Source of the DNA: Sporisorium sorghi | Taxonomy: Eukaryota > Basidiomycota > Ustilaginomycetes > Ustilaginales > Ustilaginaceae | Assembly: GCA_023212695.1 (NCBI GenBank) | Contig: JALCCG010000163.1 | Coordinates: 1 to 49,016 of the forward strand | Direction: 5' to 3' | DNA: 49,016 nucleotides | In this document: piece by piece, positions 10,009 to 20,443 of the stretch | Layout of the letters: every line of letters begins with the position of its first letter | Position numbering within the stretch: position 1 is the stretch's first letter | Notes under the pieces: model-generated | Databases searched by the model: none | Told to the model about the DNA's origin: nothing | The model's input: only the letters and a program-made list of their open reading frames with translations | Program-made: the position numbers and the translations under genes

Positions 10009-11596
10009 GGTGTGTGTCTAGATGGGGGAGAGGGACGGAGCCAAACGGTCGAGTGGAGAGCGAGGAGATGATGGTGAGCAGGAAGGAACGATGATGCCGA
10101 CCCAGAGGAACAGAAACGGTCAGGGCCTAGGAAGGTCGGAGTGCTAGGCACGGCTGCATCGCATCGCCGACTTGCGCTTGTCGGCACTGTTCCATACGCG
10201 CACATCTCCCCTAGACTGCACTGTATGCGTACTTCGCCCAAGACAAACAAAGGATCAGCGCACAAAAGAGGCACGGTTGAGAAACTCGGTTATGCTGGAC
10301 GACGATCGTCTTGACATTCATTGCAGCAGGAGCACACACACAGAACGGCAAGTTGCCTCCGGGCCGGCACCAGAGGGGAGCAAGAGGAAAGGAGATGCAG
10401 GGAGCATGCGGTCGAGAGACGCGCAGGAAGCACAAGAGCACAAGTGTTGGTCTCGGCAACTTGACCTTGTCGCTGCCAACGGGAACACGTACTGTACCGC
10501 AAGGCAGCACAGAAGCCTTGGTCTCGAGAACACCGCCGGAGGGGGCTGGGAAATTCTGGTGCATATTTCGCCGAGCCTATCGCTTGCTTCGCTCCTTGCG
10601 ATCCTTCGTCGTTGCTGCCGCCGTCGAGCGGGAAGCTGGATCACAGTGCCAAAGCGGACGACGTCCAACCCTACTCTTATCCAACAACTCTTGTTTACTG
10701 AGCTCGATTGAGTTTGCTGTGCCATGATCGACCATGCGTCGTCGTCAAGCGAGCGCAACGTCGAAATTCGACAAGTTAGCATGCACGTCGATCACCTGTG
10801 CCGCGTCGGCGCTTCTTGGCAGGGCAAGCCTTGTTCGTGCCTGCGTCCGTTTTCGGCATTTCAACTGTCAGATCTCCCGATTCGATATCCCGATGTGAGA
10901 GTGCTGGCATTTTATTTTTATTTTTTATTTTTATTTTTTTTTCTGATGCTTGTGCTGTTCGCTGGCTGAGCCCTTGACGATAACCAGCAAGGTCCACATT
11001 TTCGGGTGGCGGCGGAGCACCTCACAGTATCGAGAGCATGCTGAGTCGATCGTGATCAACCGCTTGATGTCTTGCGCGCTCTTCGCTTCGAGCAACGTGC
11101 CGCTGCTGAACCTGCTCGACCACAGCAAGACTGAAATGAAAACGCGTGCCGGTTTCGCTCATGACTTCTCCGTTGGATCGCGGCTGGTGGGGAAACGCTA
11201 CTCGACATCTGATTGCTGCACACACCTGTCCACGTTCTCGTCGACGTCTCAGCAGACCATCTCGCGCGCCGCCCAAGCTCGCTTGCTGCGCGGCGTTAGC
11301 GGTGCCTTGGAGACGATGTGAAGACCGACGACAGGAACGACCCTAGCCAGCTTGCAACAAGGGTTCACCACGCTCCGCCGGGAGCAATCCAGCGAAAAGA
11401 CGCGTTTCATGCCGAGTATACTGCTTTTTGGGACGACATCGCTGAGCCTGTTGGAATCTGACTCGATCGCGCAAGGTGGAAAGAAGGACGAGCACCGCCC
11501 CCGGCGTTTAGCTTTGCCGAGCCTCTCGTCAACGCTGGTGACTCGAAAAATACTCGAGACTCCCCTGAAGCCGTCAAACCCAGCAAGGCCGTCACC

Positions 11597-11617
11597 TTTT
11601 TTTTTTTTTTTTTTTTT
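11597..11617. repeat. T21 homopolymer tract
   Basis: Uninterrupted run of 21 T in the gene-poor region between the GPI-like and arrestin-like genes. Confidence 0.9.
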
Positions 11618-13233
11618 CATATCGTCGTGGGCATCATGTCACTGCAGGCATTTGAAACGACAAGGTGTACACATGCATATGACCATTCATCCGAGTAGAG
11701 AGGGAGAGAGACTGCGGTGCTATGTGTAAGGCTGCGATGGTGGCAGTTGGATGTAGCCGGCCCGGCTGATATTCGCTCACACCTCGGCCGGTCCACTACA
11801 GAAAGGTGCAGCACAGTGCAGCGCGATGCTGTCTTCCGTGCTCGTGTCTCGCACATGGTGGAACCGCTGCAAGGTGCAAGTTCATCCGCCCCACGTCCAT
11901 CGTCTTGGCAATCACCATTTGGGAAGGATTCGGACGGGTATCCACCGGCAGCGGCGTCTTTCAAGGACATATCAAGGCGTTTACAAGAGCCTCTGAGAGT
12001 CATGTCGCCGCCATCTCTCTTGCTTTCGCTTCTTAACGAGTGCATCGAGCATGCCTGCGACGTCGTCTAAGCCCTGCGGCTGCGGACGGTAAAATCCGTA
12101 CCGAGACACGCGGTGCGCGCAAAGAGTCCGTTCTGAAGACCGAGTTCTTCTTTCCAACGGTTTCTCTCTACCACCTTTCCAGGGCCCCTTCCTCCCTACA
12201 CCGTAGTAAGAACTGCTACAGCACCACCCTGTATCTATGTTTCCTATACACCGTCGACCAGCATCGATGTTGCTGTCTGGTAGAAGCTGCGAAGGAGCGT
12301 TAAAGCCTAGCAGCGGAGACGATCCATAAATGTCACGATGACTTCGCCAAGAAGGCGACCTGCAGATGCGGAGTCTGGCACCTTTTTTTTTCTTTGTGGC
12401 TCTCCCCGCGGATCTCAGCCTGTCGTCCCCATCATAGCAAAACGAGTCATCCTCGCCATCCTCGCCATCCTCGCCATCCTTCGTATCGCCTTTGCACTCC
12501 GCTCGCTCGCTTTTGCTTGCTTCGCCATCATGCTCTCGCTCGTGATTCCGGGAAATGGCTTCCTTTTTCAATCTAGCCAAGCTCGCCTTCCCTGCCCCGT
12601 GAGATGGTGACTGCGCAGCTCCGCTTTTTTCATTCTTCAGCCGTCTTTCACCTTCTTTTGGCATGACACGTTGTGCTCTATGCTAGCGTGCTCGCTTGGA
12701 CCCTTTGACTCAGGGACCAAGCACGTCTATCCCCGGCTCTCCCTCGGGAATGGTGTGCACAAACAGGCTGGGTTTATTGGAAATCAGCCGACTAGATCGG
12801 CCTTTTTTTTTCGTTCACCTCCCCCTCGCCGAGCTTGGACGTCCGCTCACTCGCTCGTGTTGAGTAGGAGCGGAGGCGCCACGCAGCTTCCATCGGAACA
12901 TGCTTCTCAGCATATCGCTTTGACGAGAAGCTGATGGAAGCCAATGGATCTCGGCAGCCCAGTGTGAAGCGATGCGATGGTGCCAGGTGTTGGCCGAGTC
13001 ACAGAAACACGCGCTCAGACGCATGACAGCCGCCACGCTTTCCGCTGCTCCCACTCGACTCCTGCCATGAACAAGTTGGTCCTGCCAAGGTTCCGAGGTG
13101 TCCAACTTCGCGCAGTGGCCGCGTCCCGCCGCCGCTGTGTATGACTCCCAGCCGCGTCACCATCACCTCGTCCGCCTCGCTTGCGTCATTAGCTTGTACC
13201 TATCCGTCTGTCCCTTCGCGCCCTTCTTGAGCA

Positions 13234-13239
13234 TATAAA
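13234..13239 (+). promoter_or_regulatory. TATA box of the arrestin-like gene
   Basis: TATAAA in the context GCATATAAAGACTC, 230 bp upstream of the ATG at 13469, followed by a pyrimidine-rich stretch typical of fungal transcription start regions. Confidence 0.5.
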
Positions 13240-13468
13240 GACTCGAGTGATCCCGCCGATAGCATCATGCCCCCTCCTGTATCACACATCACATCACTGC
13301 CTCTCCTCCGAACTTTAGAAGAGAACTCTCCTCATCACTTAGTCCGTCTTACCTAGCGACATCTTTCCTTCAGCCGAGTGCTTCGCTCAGCAGCACTCCT
13401 CAGCACTAACCTTGCCGTTGCTCACTGCACTGAGTCCATTCACCACCACCAATACCAACAACACAACA

Positions 13469-14968
13469 ATGGAGCTGTCCGTCGACGTTCACTCGACCGA
13501 CGTCTTCCTCTTCCCTTCGAAAAGACAGCGTCACCAGTCGTCGTCCCATGCCTCGTCCTCGTCAACATCAGCATCAGAGACAGCATCTTCGTCATTATCG
13601 TTGACGCCAATCCCGTCCTCGTCGTCATCCGGCGTCGTCGCACCGAGCTACGATGGCGAGTCGCCGGCGTACAGCGAGGTCGAGGACATGAGCGCCTTCA
13701 CCTCGACCAAGCTGTCCAACGACGATCATGCGCTGCTCTACGCCTACGTCGACATCCGCATCCCCGCCGCCTCTTCCACCTCGTCCTCTTCTGGCGTCCG
13801 CAACCGTCTCAAGAGCCTGACGCTGACGCTCTCGGGCCACGAGAACATCTCTTTCCCGCGCGGGGGCATCGAAGCCAGCCAAACGTACTTCAACGAAAAG
13901 ACCATCGACGAGGCGCTCGAAATCGCTTACTTTGAGCCGGGCAGGACGTACCGCTTCGAGCGCTCCTTCTTTGTCGACCACACCGCCGCGCCATTTCAGA
14001 GAAGCCAGTGGGGGATCAACAACCAGAAGCTCGTCGCCAAGGCGACGTTCCACGGTTTGCTGTCCAAATCGATGACGGCGACCAAGAAGGTCTACTTTGT
14101 CGACTGCCAGAGCGACGAGGGCAACGAGATGATCGTGTGGGACAAGGATGTGCGCATGCATGCCGACGGCATTGGGCCATTCAGCCTGCGCAATCGGTCG
14201 GAGGTGTTTACCGTCGGTGGCTACCTGCGCACCAACTTGGATCTGCTCAGTCCGCTGGATGGCGTCACCATTGTTGGCTTTCGAGCGTCGGTCGAGCTGC
14301 GGACGACGCTGGCATCGCGGCGCGAGAGGCCGGGGTATGTCGAGACGGTCAAACCGAAAAAGGTGCAGTTCCTCTCGCTCGATCGCCGGCAGGTCGAGGA
14401 GCTCTTCCGCACCAAAAAGCTCCAAGGTGGCGGCGAGGGTGTCGCACCCAACGGCGAGTGCTACCCCGCCCTCGAGGTCGTCTCCCGTCTTCCCGACGAC
14501 AACAAGATTCGCCCCAGCACCGTCGACGGCAACAACGCCGCGATCCGCTTCCGCAACTACATCGACTACGAGATCGACTTTATCGACGGCGAGTACCGCA
14601 CCGCCGCCTCAGATGAGCAGGACGAGGAGCTGATCTACGTCGACGACCAGAAGATGAAGCGCTTCCACGTGTCGATTCCGGTCTTTCTCAACTCGTGCGG
14701 CTGCCGACCGGACTCGCTCAACCTGCCGTCGTATGCGTGCGAGGATCCCATGCCTGCAGCGTGCATTCGAGAGAAGAGGGAGCAGCTCGAGTCCCTGCAC
14801 GACAAGCAGACCGATCCGTCCGCGTTCCCTTGCATCTGCACCTTTACGATTGAGTCGCTGTTGGAGGTCGAAAAAAAAACCCTCGCCGCAACGCCGAGTA
14901 GTGGGCATAGCTCTTCGCCTTTTGTGGACGAACTTGACCCTTTGCCGAGGTACAAGTTGCTCGAGTAG
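13469..14968 (+). CDS. Arrestin-like protein (putative)
   Basis: A 499-residue protein. The pattern suggests an arrestin-type beta sandwich: YAYVDIRIP then LKSLTLTLSGHENISF in the first strands, YRFERSFFVDHTAAPF like the arrestin GEHxFPFxF region, NNQKLVAKATF, and a second domain from about residue 200 (TVGGYLRTNLDLL, VTIVGFRASVELRT). The C-terminal part carries LPSY and LPRY, which resemble the PPxY/LPxY motifs through which fungal alpha-arrestins recruit Rsp5-type ubiquitin ligases. The first 75 residues are Ser-rich. The start at 13469 is preferred over the ATG at 13412, whose 19-residue Thr/Asn-rich extension looks like leader sequence. If the family call holds, a role as adaptor for transporter ubiquitination is plausible but not shown. 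Preceded by an unusually long gene-free region. Confidence 0.6.
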   Translation: MELSVDVHSTDVFLFPSKRQRHQSSSHASSSSTSASETASSSLSLTPIPSSSSSGVVAPSYDGESPAYSEVEDMSAFTSTKLSNDDHALLYAYVDIRIPAASSTSSSSGVRNRLKSLTLTLSGHENISFPRGGIEASQTYFNEKTIDEALEIAYFEPGRTYRFERSFFVDHTAAPFQRSQWGINNQKLVAKATFHGLLSKSMTATKKVYFVDCQSDEGNEMIVWDKDVRMHADGIGPFSLRNRSEVFTVGGYLRTNLDLLSPLDGVTIVGFRASVELRTTLASRRERPGYVETVKPKKVQFLSLDRRQVEELFRTKKLQGGGEGVAPNGECYPALEVVSRLPDDNKIRPSTVDGNNAAIRFRNYIDYEIDFIDGEYRTAASDEQDEELIYVDDQKMKRFHVSIPVFLNSCGCRPDSLNLPSYACEDPMPAACIREKREQLESLHDKQTDPSAFPCICTFTIESLLEVEKKTLAATPSSGHSSSPFVDELDPLPRYKLLE

Positions 14969-15747
14969 TCGTGCATTCGTATGTCAAGACATGTCTGCAG
15001 ATGGATCTTGTAGGAAGACGCGCTAGTAATACCCAAATCCACTTTTAGAGGTAGGCCGGCCCTTCGCAGCCTAAACCTGTGCGAGAAGAGCAGTCTGGCC
15101 CAAACTGTCGAATAGTCGCATTCTTCGCTCCGCTCAATACAGATACGTGTGGCCTTTGCGTTCCGTAGAGAAGCGGAAGTGTGATATAGTTAGTTTGCGA
15201 ATGCAAGTTGTGATCTGTGACAGACTAGAAACAAGGTTTGGTGAAATGAAGTTGCTGAAGTGCGCATTCTCTTCAAGCACAGGCTCTTCGCGCTGGAAGT
15301 GCTCAACACGACTGTGTGCTTGGCTTGATTAGCTTGTGCCCGCACAATCACACTTGTGACTTGCGCAGTGTCGACCGGACTGTGACTTCAGAAAGTTGTT
15401 CAGCCACTATGAAGTCGCATTCAGGCTGAGCTTGGCGCACAAAGACAGACGTTCCGCAACATTCTCCTTTGAAGCGTGTCATAGCCTTTCTACTTTCCCG
15501 CCTCCGTCCCTTCCTCATTACCACCACTCACCGCTTCTCCGCCTTCGTCAACACTCCACCAAGTACACCGAAGCATCACCATACATTGCTGCGTCAATCT
15601 CGTGCTCGAGGTAACTAGATCTCTCAGCGCAGAGGTAGTGCCAAAGCGTCGAGCGGCGACGGACAGCCTGCAACCTTTTCAGGTAGCGGAACCGAGCCGG
15701 ATTCGCCTGAACCGACCGGTCTCAAGGGCACAGACAACGAAGGCGAC
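14969..15747 (+). other. Intergenic region before the orphan gene
   Basis: Contains the 3' flank of the arrestin-like gene and the upstream region of the next gene. Positions 15480-15560 are strongly C/T-rich, as in a fungal promoter or leader. No ATG occurs between about 15480 and 15748, which supports 15748 as the start of the next gene. Confidence 0.45.
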
Positions 15748-17015
15748 ATGAACGCTGCGGGTATTCCAGCAGTGCAGCGAGAGCCAGTTGAGGCCTCCAA
15801 AGGTCCTTACTCACCCGAGGGATCTCGCGCGGGAGGAGGCAGCGAGCATGGTACCCTGACTTCCCGCAACGCTCATCTAAATGTGGAAGGCGTCAAGAAA
15901 GCCATCGAGGTGCTAGCAAAGTGAGTACATCAGCAGGGCCTGTCTACACCATCTTCCGAGAATTGCGTTTAACGCATCTTCAGTTTCGCTTTCTCAGGCG
16001 ACTCGATTCAGTCGAACTGTACGAATGGAAAGAAAGGGACAGCCAAGGTCGACTTTATACAGCAAGGAGATCGAGCGACCAGAGCCACGACCGAGTCCCA
16101 GTCGCTTCCACGGGCACAGCGCCGACCTCTCCTCCCGGTAAAGCACCTTCCGATGGTCAGCCACTTTGGGACTTTCTCCGGGACAAGTGGCCGTACAGCT
16201 ACTCAGATGCAGCCATCAAAGACATCTTTGAAGGCGCACTCACTCTGAGCCGCTTTGGACCCGAAGTGCAGGCCTTCCGGCGTATGTGCTCGCTTGAGAC
16301 TACGCTGCAACGCATGGGATTTGGTCGGGCTGACATTGGGCACGTCCGCCTTACTTTCGAGATCGCCTTCAATACGATGCTCGCTCTCGAGTTGCACCGA
16401 TCTGGTCACAGTGGCCTGCCTCGCAGCCTGGCGCACATGGCTAGGAGTATGGCGCGTGTCTACGATGTCCTCAGGACCAACAAGGTCATTCGAAGATGGA
16501 TGGACCCGCATCCCGAATTCTACCATGATCTGCTCAAGCTTACGGATCAAACATTCAGCAAAGACGTCTCTGAAATCGCTGTGCTTTTCGCCAAGCGCAC
16601 TTCGACGGATGAAAACATCTCTCTCGAATCGGCGAAGAAGCTCTACCTTTGCCATATCGCTGCTCAAATGCATTCGAGCTTTGTCGATACTGCCATCGAC
16701 GCAGTCATGCAACAGCTGTGGCAATATGCGAGCGAAGTGCGGGTACGCACTTCGACCAGGACTCAGTGGGAGGAGTTGCGAACTCGATGCCGCGCGCGTG
16801 CGATGATCAGGCTTGACAGGGACATGCTTCAGACCGTCGATGGATTCTGTCTGCCCAAGTATCAAGATGGCATGTCCAACACTGCCGAGAACCTGGTCGC
16901 GACTGCTGCCAACTATGCAGCCCTCATGTATGAGCGCTGGTTTGTCTTGCAAGCAGCCCTCGGAGCGCATCGTCGAAAAATATGGGAAGATGACTGGCCG
17001 GGCTCGGTCCACTGA
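15748..17015 (+). CDS. Unrecognised two-exon gene
   Basis: Best model: exon 1 15748-15920, intron 15921-15997 (GTGAGT...TTTCTCAG, 77 nt), exon 2 15998-17015, giving 396 residues. The splice is supported because the exon 1 frame meets a stop exactly at the donor and the joined product reads EVLAKRLDSVELYEWK without a break. The ATG at 15748 is the first for some 250 nt. Exon 2 alone is also open to 15921, but there it begins with GTG at the donor site. The protein is mostly helical and has no signal peptide, membrane segment or motif I recognise; a WDFLRDKWPYSYSD segment near residue 95 and a Leu/Ala-rich centre stand out. It lies next to a decayed helicase and a repeat island, so it may belong to a lineage-specific or mobile-associated family. 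Function unknown. Confidence 0.6.
15921..15997 (+). other. Intron of the orphan gene
   Basis: 77-nt GT-AG intron with donor GTGAGT, a TTTAAC branch-like element 29 nt before the end and acceptor TTTCTCAG. An alternative acceptor 13 nt upstream (CTTCAG) would shift the frame to an early stop, so the later one is preferred. Confidence 0.65.
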
Positions 17016-17229
17016 AAGGCGCTCTTACGGCGCGGAAGTCTTTCATGTATCGCATCAGCTACGATGCGTACGTGCTCTGTCAATGACGACCCACTGTAGC
17101 TAGCAGAAGAATCGACTCATGACTCCCACGAATTAAACATCTCTTGTGCTTTGACTTGCTTGTGATTGTTGGAATGAAGCTGTTTTGTAAGAGAGCGAAG
17201 AGAGTTTCTCAGAAACTGCTACAAAGGGG

Positions 17230-18560
17230 GAGTCTACGATCTCCCAAAGAGCGGTGCCAAAAGCTGATCCTCCCGGACTGGGCAAGACGGTCATCGCCAT
17301 CTCCTTCCTCCCACTCTACCGGGAACTCAAGATCGTCAACAAGCCGGCTCTGTTCCTTGTCAAAAGCTCGGCCGGCAAGCAATACAGCAAGGAGATAAGG
17401 CGATTTGTCGAGTTCCGAGGATGCCAGCATCGGTCTCCGCTTTTTGGATCTGACGGGCTCAGACTACGAGCTCAAGAGAGTCCCGAGAGAGTCCCAACGC
17501 CAAAGATCCGAGCAGCTGGAACTCCGACTTGCTGGTCGTCGTCGGCAACAAGTTTCTTTCGAAGACAGCCGAGACGGACCCGAGAATTGCGCTTCAAAAG
17601 GCGTGGGAGTATGGACTCGTGAACTACGACGAAGTCCATGACCGCTTAGAGAGCGGCGCGGATGCATTCCCACTGGAGTTCCAAGTCACACGCTCCTTCG
17701 CCGTCGGGTTTCCTGGCACGCCGATGCGAAACATCGAGCATTTGATCTTCGTCATGACCTTTCGTGGCCATCCTGCCGCCAGAATTGACACGGCAGACAA
17801 AGCCGAGGCGCTCAGCCGCGACATTAATGCCGGGGAAAAGTCTCAACAACGACACGGACAACGCTGGCAAGGGATGACGCGACCAGATCCTTCGCTGGAC
17901 GCACGACCGCGAAGTGCACATCGTCGGAAAGAAGGACAACATCTCTCGACCCGCTACATGGCGCACTTGTTCGAGCGTTACACTGGGCTGGGATCTGAAT
18001 TCCAACGGGATCGTCACCCATGACCACCAGCACGTGGGAAATCCTGCTGCGACGATGTCCTGCCTTAACTGCACAAGCAGGATTGGCCGTGGGACCACAC
18101 TTAGGAACCGCCCTGTCAAGCGTCTCCAGTCCCTGGAACCACCGTCAATGGCCCGCCCATGCCAATCGACCTGCACCACTTGGCTGGCAGCGTCGTAGTC
18201 GATCCCGAGTTTTGGACACATCGATGTCGACCTTCGAAGTCACGACGGTCATCTCGGCGCCGACGAGTGTCTGAGGACGTTCATGTACCTGTTCCAGATG
18301 TATCCGGACGCTGACGCCATAAAAAGTGCTGCCATCCGCTTCGCGAACAAGGACGAGCTCAAGCATCCTGTCTTGCCAACTTGCCGAACCAGGCTTGCGT
18401 AAAACCCTCACCAAGCCGGATGAGCGCGGAACCGAGCCGTTCACGCTTTTGGCGACGCAGCTTTATGCTGGCCTGTGGTTCTTCCGCAAGGTTGCTCGCG
18501 ATGTCAAAGAGACGCAAGGCCAGCGATACGAGGCGTCGTCTGAAGCCAAGCTATCCGACA
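17230..18560 (+). pseudogene. Decayed SNF2-family helicase
   Basis: Fragments of a SNF2-type ATPase lie in order on the plus strand but in different frames. Near 17260-17410 is a Walker A block (DPPGLGKTVIAI) with LYRELKIVNKPALFLVK. In a second frame near 17410-17500 is GLRFLDLTGSDYELKRV. In a third frame from 17529 come LLVVVGNKFLSK, the DEVH box (NYDEVHDRLESG) and a motif III-like GFPGTPMRNIEHLI. Further downstream (about 18215-18400) are FGHIDVDLRSHDGHLG and MYLFQMYPDADAI, again separated by stops and shifts. No upstream exon with a start is seen. The frameshifts and stops mean it cannot make a full helicase. SNF2 or RecQ helicase relics are common in repeat-rich or subtelomeric fungal DNA; no telomere repeat is visible here. 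Confidence 0.7.
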
Positions 18561-19253
18561 AACGAGACTGGGGAGGTGTTGTTCAGCCTCGGTGGCCCTT
18601 GCTGCAGTCTCCGGGTTGCCTTGCACACGCGGGCAGTTTGCCCGGTTTGCTCTGGCTCGATGTGCGTGCGAACGTGATCACTGATCAACGAAAGCTGCAT
18701 CCCAGCAAGCCGTGTGCCTGGTTGCTCTGAAGCACCACCTCCGCAGCGTAGTCCTGTTTTGGAACCGGGAGAGTGAATTGCTCGCATCAAAGATCTTTTC
18801 ACAGCTCAAGCAGGATTCAGTGTGAGGAGCTGAACGATCTCGTCGCCATGTTTTACGTCACCATTGTGGCCAAGCTGTGAGCATGATGTCGAGCAAGAAA
18901 GCTGTGACTGCGAGGTTTTGGAACAGCGACGAGTCATTGCGATGAGCTGTTGCGTATGTAACGGTGCAGCGGTCCGCTTTCGTAGCCTGGATGCGGCCAT
19001 GAGCATCCACGAATGCAACTTACATCCAATTTGCGATGCACAAACCGCAGCTCAGGACAGGACAAGAGCGGAACGCACATCGAGTTTCCTGCTGCTGCTG
19101 TCAAATCTTCGCAGCCAGTCTGAATCGCCCACCTCCAGCTGTGTCCACTTTGATCTGCAAAATGCACGGTGGTACCGATTTGCATTTGACTGTTGGATTC
19201 GCCATGCGAAATCGGACATTCATCTCACACTTGGGTACATCACTCCACAAAGC
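18561..19253. other. Degenerate spacer after the helicase relic
   Basis: Short open frames on both strands with no recognisable product. Base composition becomes less GC-rich than in the flanking gene blocks. Confidence 0.4.
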
Positions 19254-20094
19254 CCAACACTCAGTGGTGAGTGTTGGAACCAATCGGAAGATCTCAAGAT
19301 GCAACACTTGGTCCTCAGAGAAATTCTTGCAAATTTTCCCACTTTGAATAACACAAAGATGTGATCTCATTGGCTCAGGTACAGACCTCAACACTCAGCG
19401 CTGAGTGTTGAGTACCCTCAAATGGTTACAAACATCTAGTGAAGGGAACCATCATCCAGATGGACCAATAGCAGACCTCCCAGGGAAACTTTCACACCCA
19501 GATGAAGCTGAGTCAAGTGACCTTGATCAGTCGAACTCAAAGATAGACTCGGACCTGGGAGAGCCAGACCAATCAGAGAGCATGGAAGCTCACGAGAGGC
19601 AACACAAACTCTCTCAAAGGAGGAGTGACACTCAGCACTGAGTGTGACACCCCACCGGTGGGCTTTGAACACTCAGCACTGAGTGTGGCACTTTGTCAGA
19701 GCACGATGGATGCTCAGCAAGGGAACTTGGGACTTATGCTGTAGTTGACACACGCTCATAGTGAAGGATAGCTAGCTCACTCGCATGTATATAAGGACCT
19801 GAGATTGCACGTAGATGAGAAGAGAAATATCATCGAATCACTAACTCATACAACTGAACCCAAGATCACAGAGTGACTCTCAACACTCAGCACTGAGTGT
19901 TGAAACTTGACAGCTGTATTCTAAGCTTCCAACCACTACACTACATTCATTACTCAATATTATCCCACTGTGACTGATATCCTGACATCGCAGTCCAGAC
20001 CATTCACACATGGGACTCTGGAATTGCATGACACTCTCCCAAGATCACAACTTAGGAATCACAGCACTGAGTCTAAACACTCAGCACTGAGTGT
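19254..20094. repeat. Cluster of six ACACTCAG/CTGAGTGT palindromes
   Basis: Six interrupted or perfect palindromes share the arms ACTCA/TGAGT: 19254-19277 (10-bp arms, centre GTGG), 19387-19412 (26-nt perfect palindrome, CTCAACACTCAGC arms), 19628-19645, 19669-19686, 19880-19903 (11-bp arms) and 20077-20094. The last four contain the identical 18-mer ACACTCAGCACTGAGTGT. A half site lies near 20064-20072. Copies differ in how far the arms extend into flanking sequence. A TATATAAG box lies at 19788-19795 between copies. They could be terminal repeats of short mobile elements, parts of an LTR, or protein-binding operators. Confidence 0.85.
19788..19795 (+). promoter_or_regulatory. TATA-like box inside the palindrome cluster
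   Basis: TATATAAG followed by GACCTGAG. No gene follows it within a normal distance, so it may be the promoter of an LTR-like or other element remnant. Confidence 0.35.
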
Positions 20095-20334
20095 CATAAG
20101 TCATATCTGTGTGTTGAATAACTGACACCGACTTCTGTACATAAGTCGACGACTTAGCTCTATTTTCTAATATTGACACCATCAAATGCACAACTGTGGC
20201 CGAAAACCATCATACTGAAAAATTTGAAACAACCATAACTCTTGCATTTCCTGATCAATCTTGCTCAAAATTTGACGTGTGTGCTCCTCTCGACCTTGTG
20301 CATGTGTAGGATGCAAAAAAGTGCAAAAAACAAA

Positions 20335-20443
20335 AGATCATACTGGGATTCGAACCTGGGGCAAGACAATTTTTTTGCTACCAGCTTCCGAACCTTGGAA
20401 GCCTGTTCAAAATCTCCTAAGTTAACCACTACTCCATATGACC
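20335..20443 (-). tRNA. tRNA-Gln(UUG)-like gene or pseudogene with intron
   Basis: On the minus strand a 7-bp acceptor stem (GGTCATA with TATGATC, one G-U) encloses a D arm (GAGT, loop AGTGGTTA, ACTT), an anticodon 5' half GGAGA-TTTTGAA with anticodon TTG, and a T loop in a perfect B box GGTTCGAATCC. About 36-40 nt between the anticodon loop and the 3' half fit an intron at the usual 37/38 position and can fold as GCTTCC/GGAAGC. The discriminator is T, as in yeast tRNA-Gln, and TTTTG plus a T6 run follows as a Pol III terminator. Against a working gene: the T stem (CCAGG/CCCAG) has two mismatches and the 3' anticodon strand and variable loop fit poorly. It may be a decaying copy or a tRNA-derived repeat. 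Identity as tRNA-Gln(UUG)-like is fair; function uncertain. Confidence 0.5.

Larger units (their letters stand above)
10009..13468 (+). promoter_or_regulatory. Long gene-poor region upstream of the arrestin-like gene
   Basis: About 3.4 kb without a convincing gene. It holds a T21 tract (11597-11617), T8-9 runs, a 9-bp CTCGCCATC repeat near 12450-12480, and an AT-rich patch with ATTTTT repeats (10910-10941). A TATAAA box at 13234-13239 sits 230 bp before the arrestin-like ATG, with a C/T-rich leader after it. The longest open frame (minus, 11981-12664, 227 codons) is basic and low complexity and looks like chance. The region may be a large promoter, hold a non-coding RNA, or be degenerate sequence. 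Confidence 0.4.

Noticed and set aside
11981..12664. Minus-strand open frame of 227 codons in the gene-poor region
   Set aside because: Basic, low complexity, with a DGE repeat from a 9-bp DNA repeat; no domain and no splice or promoter support. It is likely chance, though not excluded.
19254..20094. CRISPR array
   Set aside because: The repeats are irregularly spaced palindromes in fungal nuclear DNA with no equal-length spacers or cas genes.
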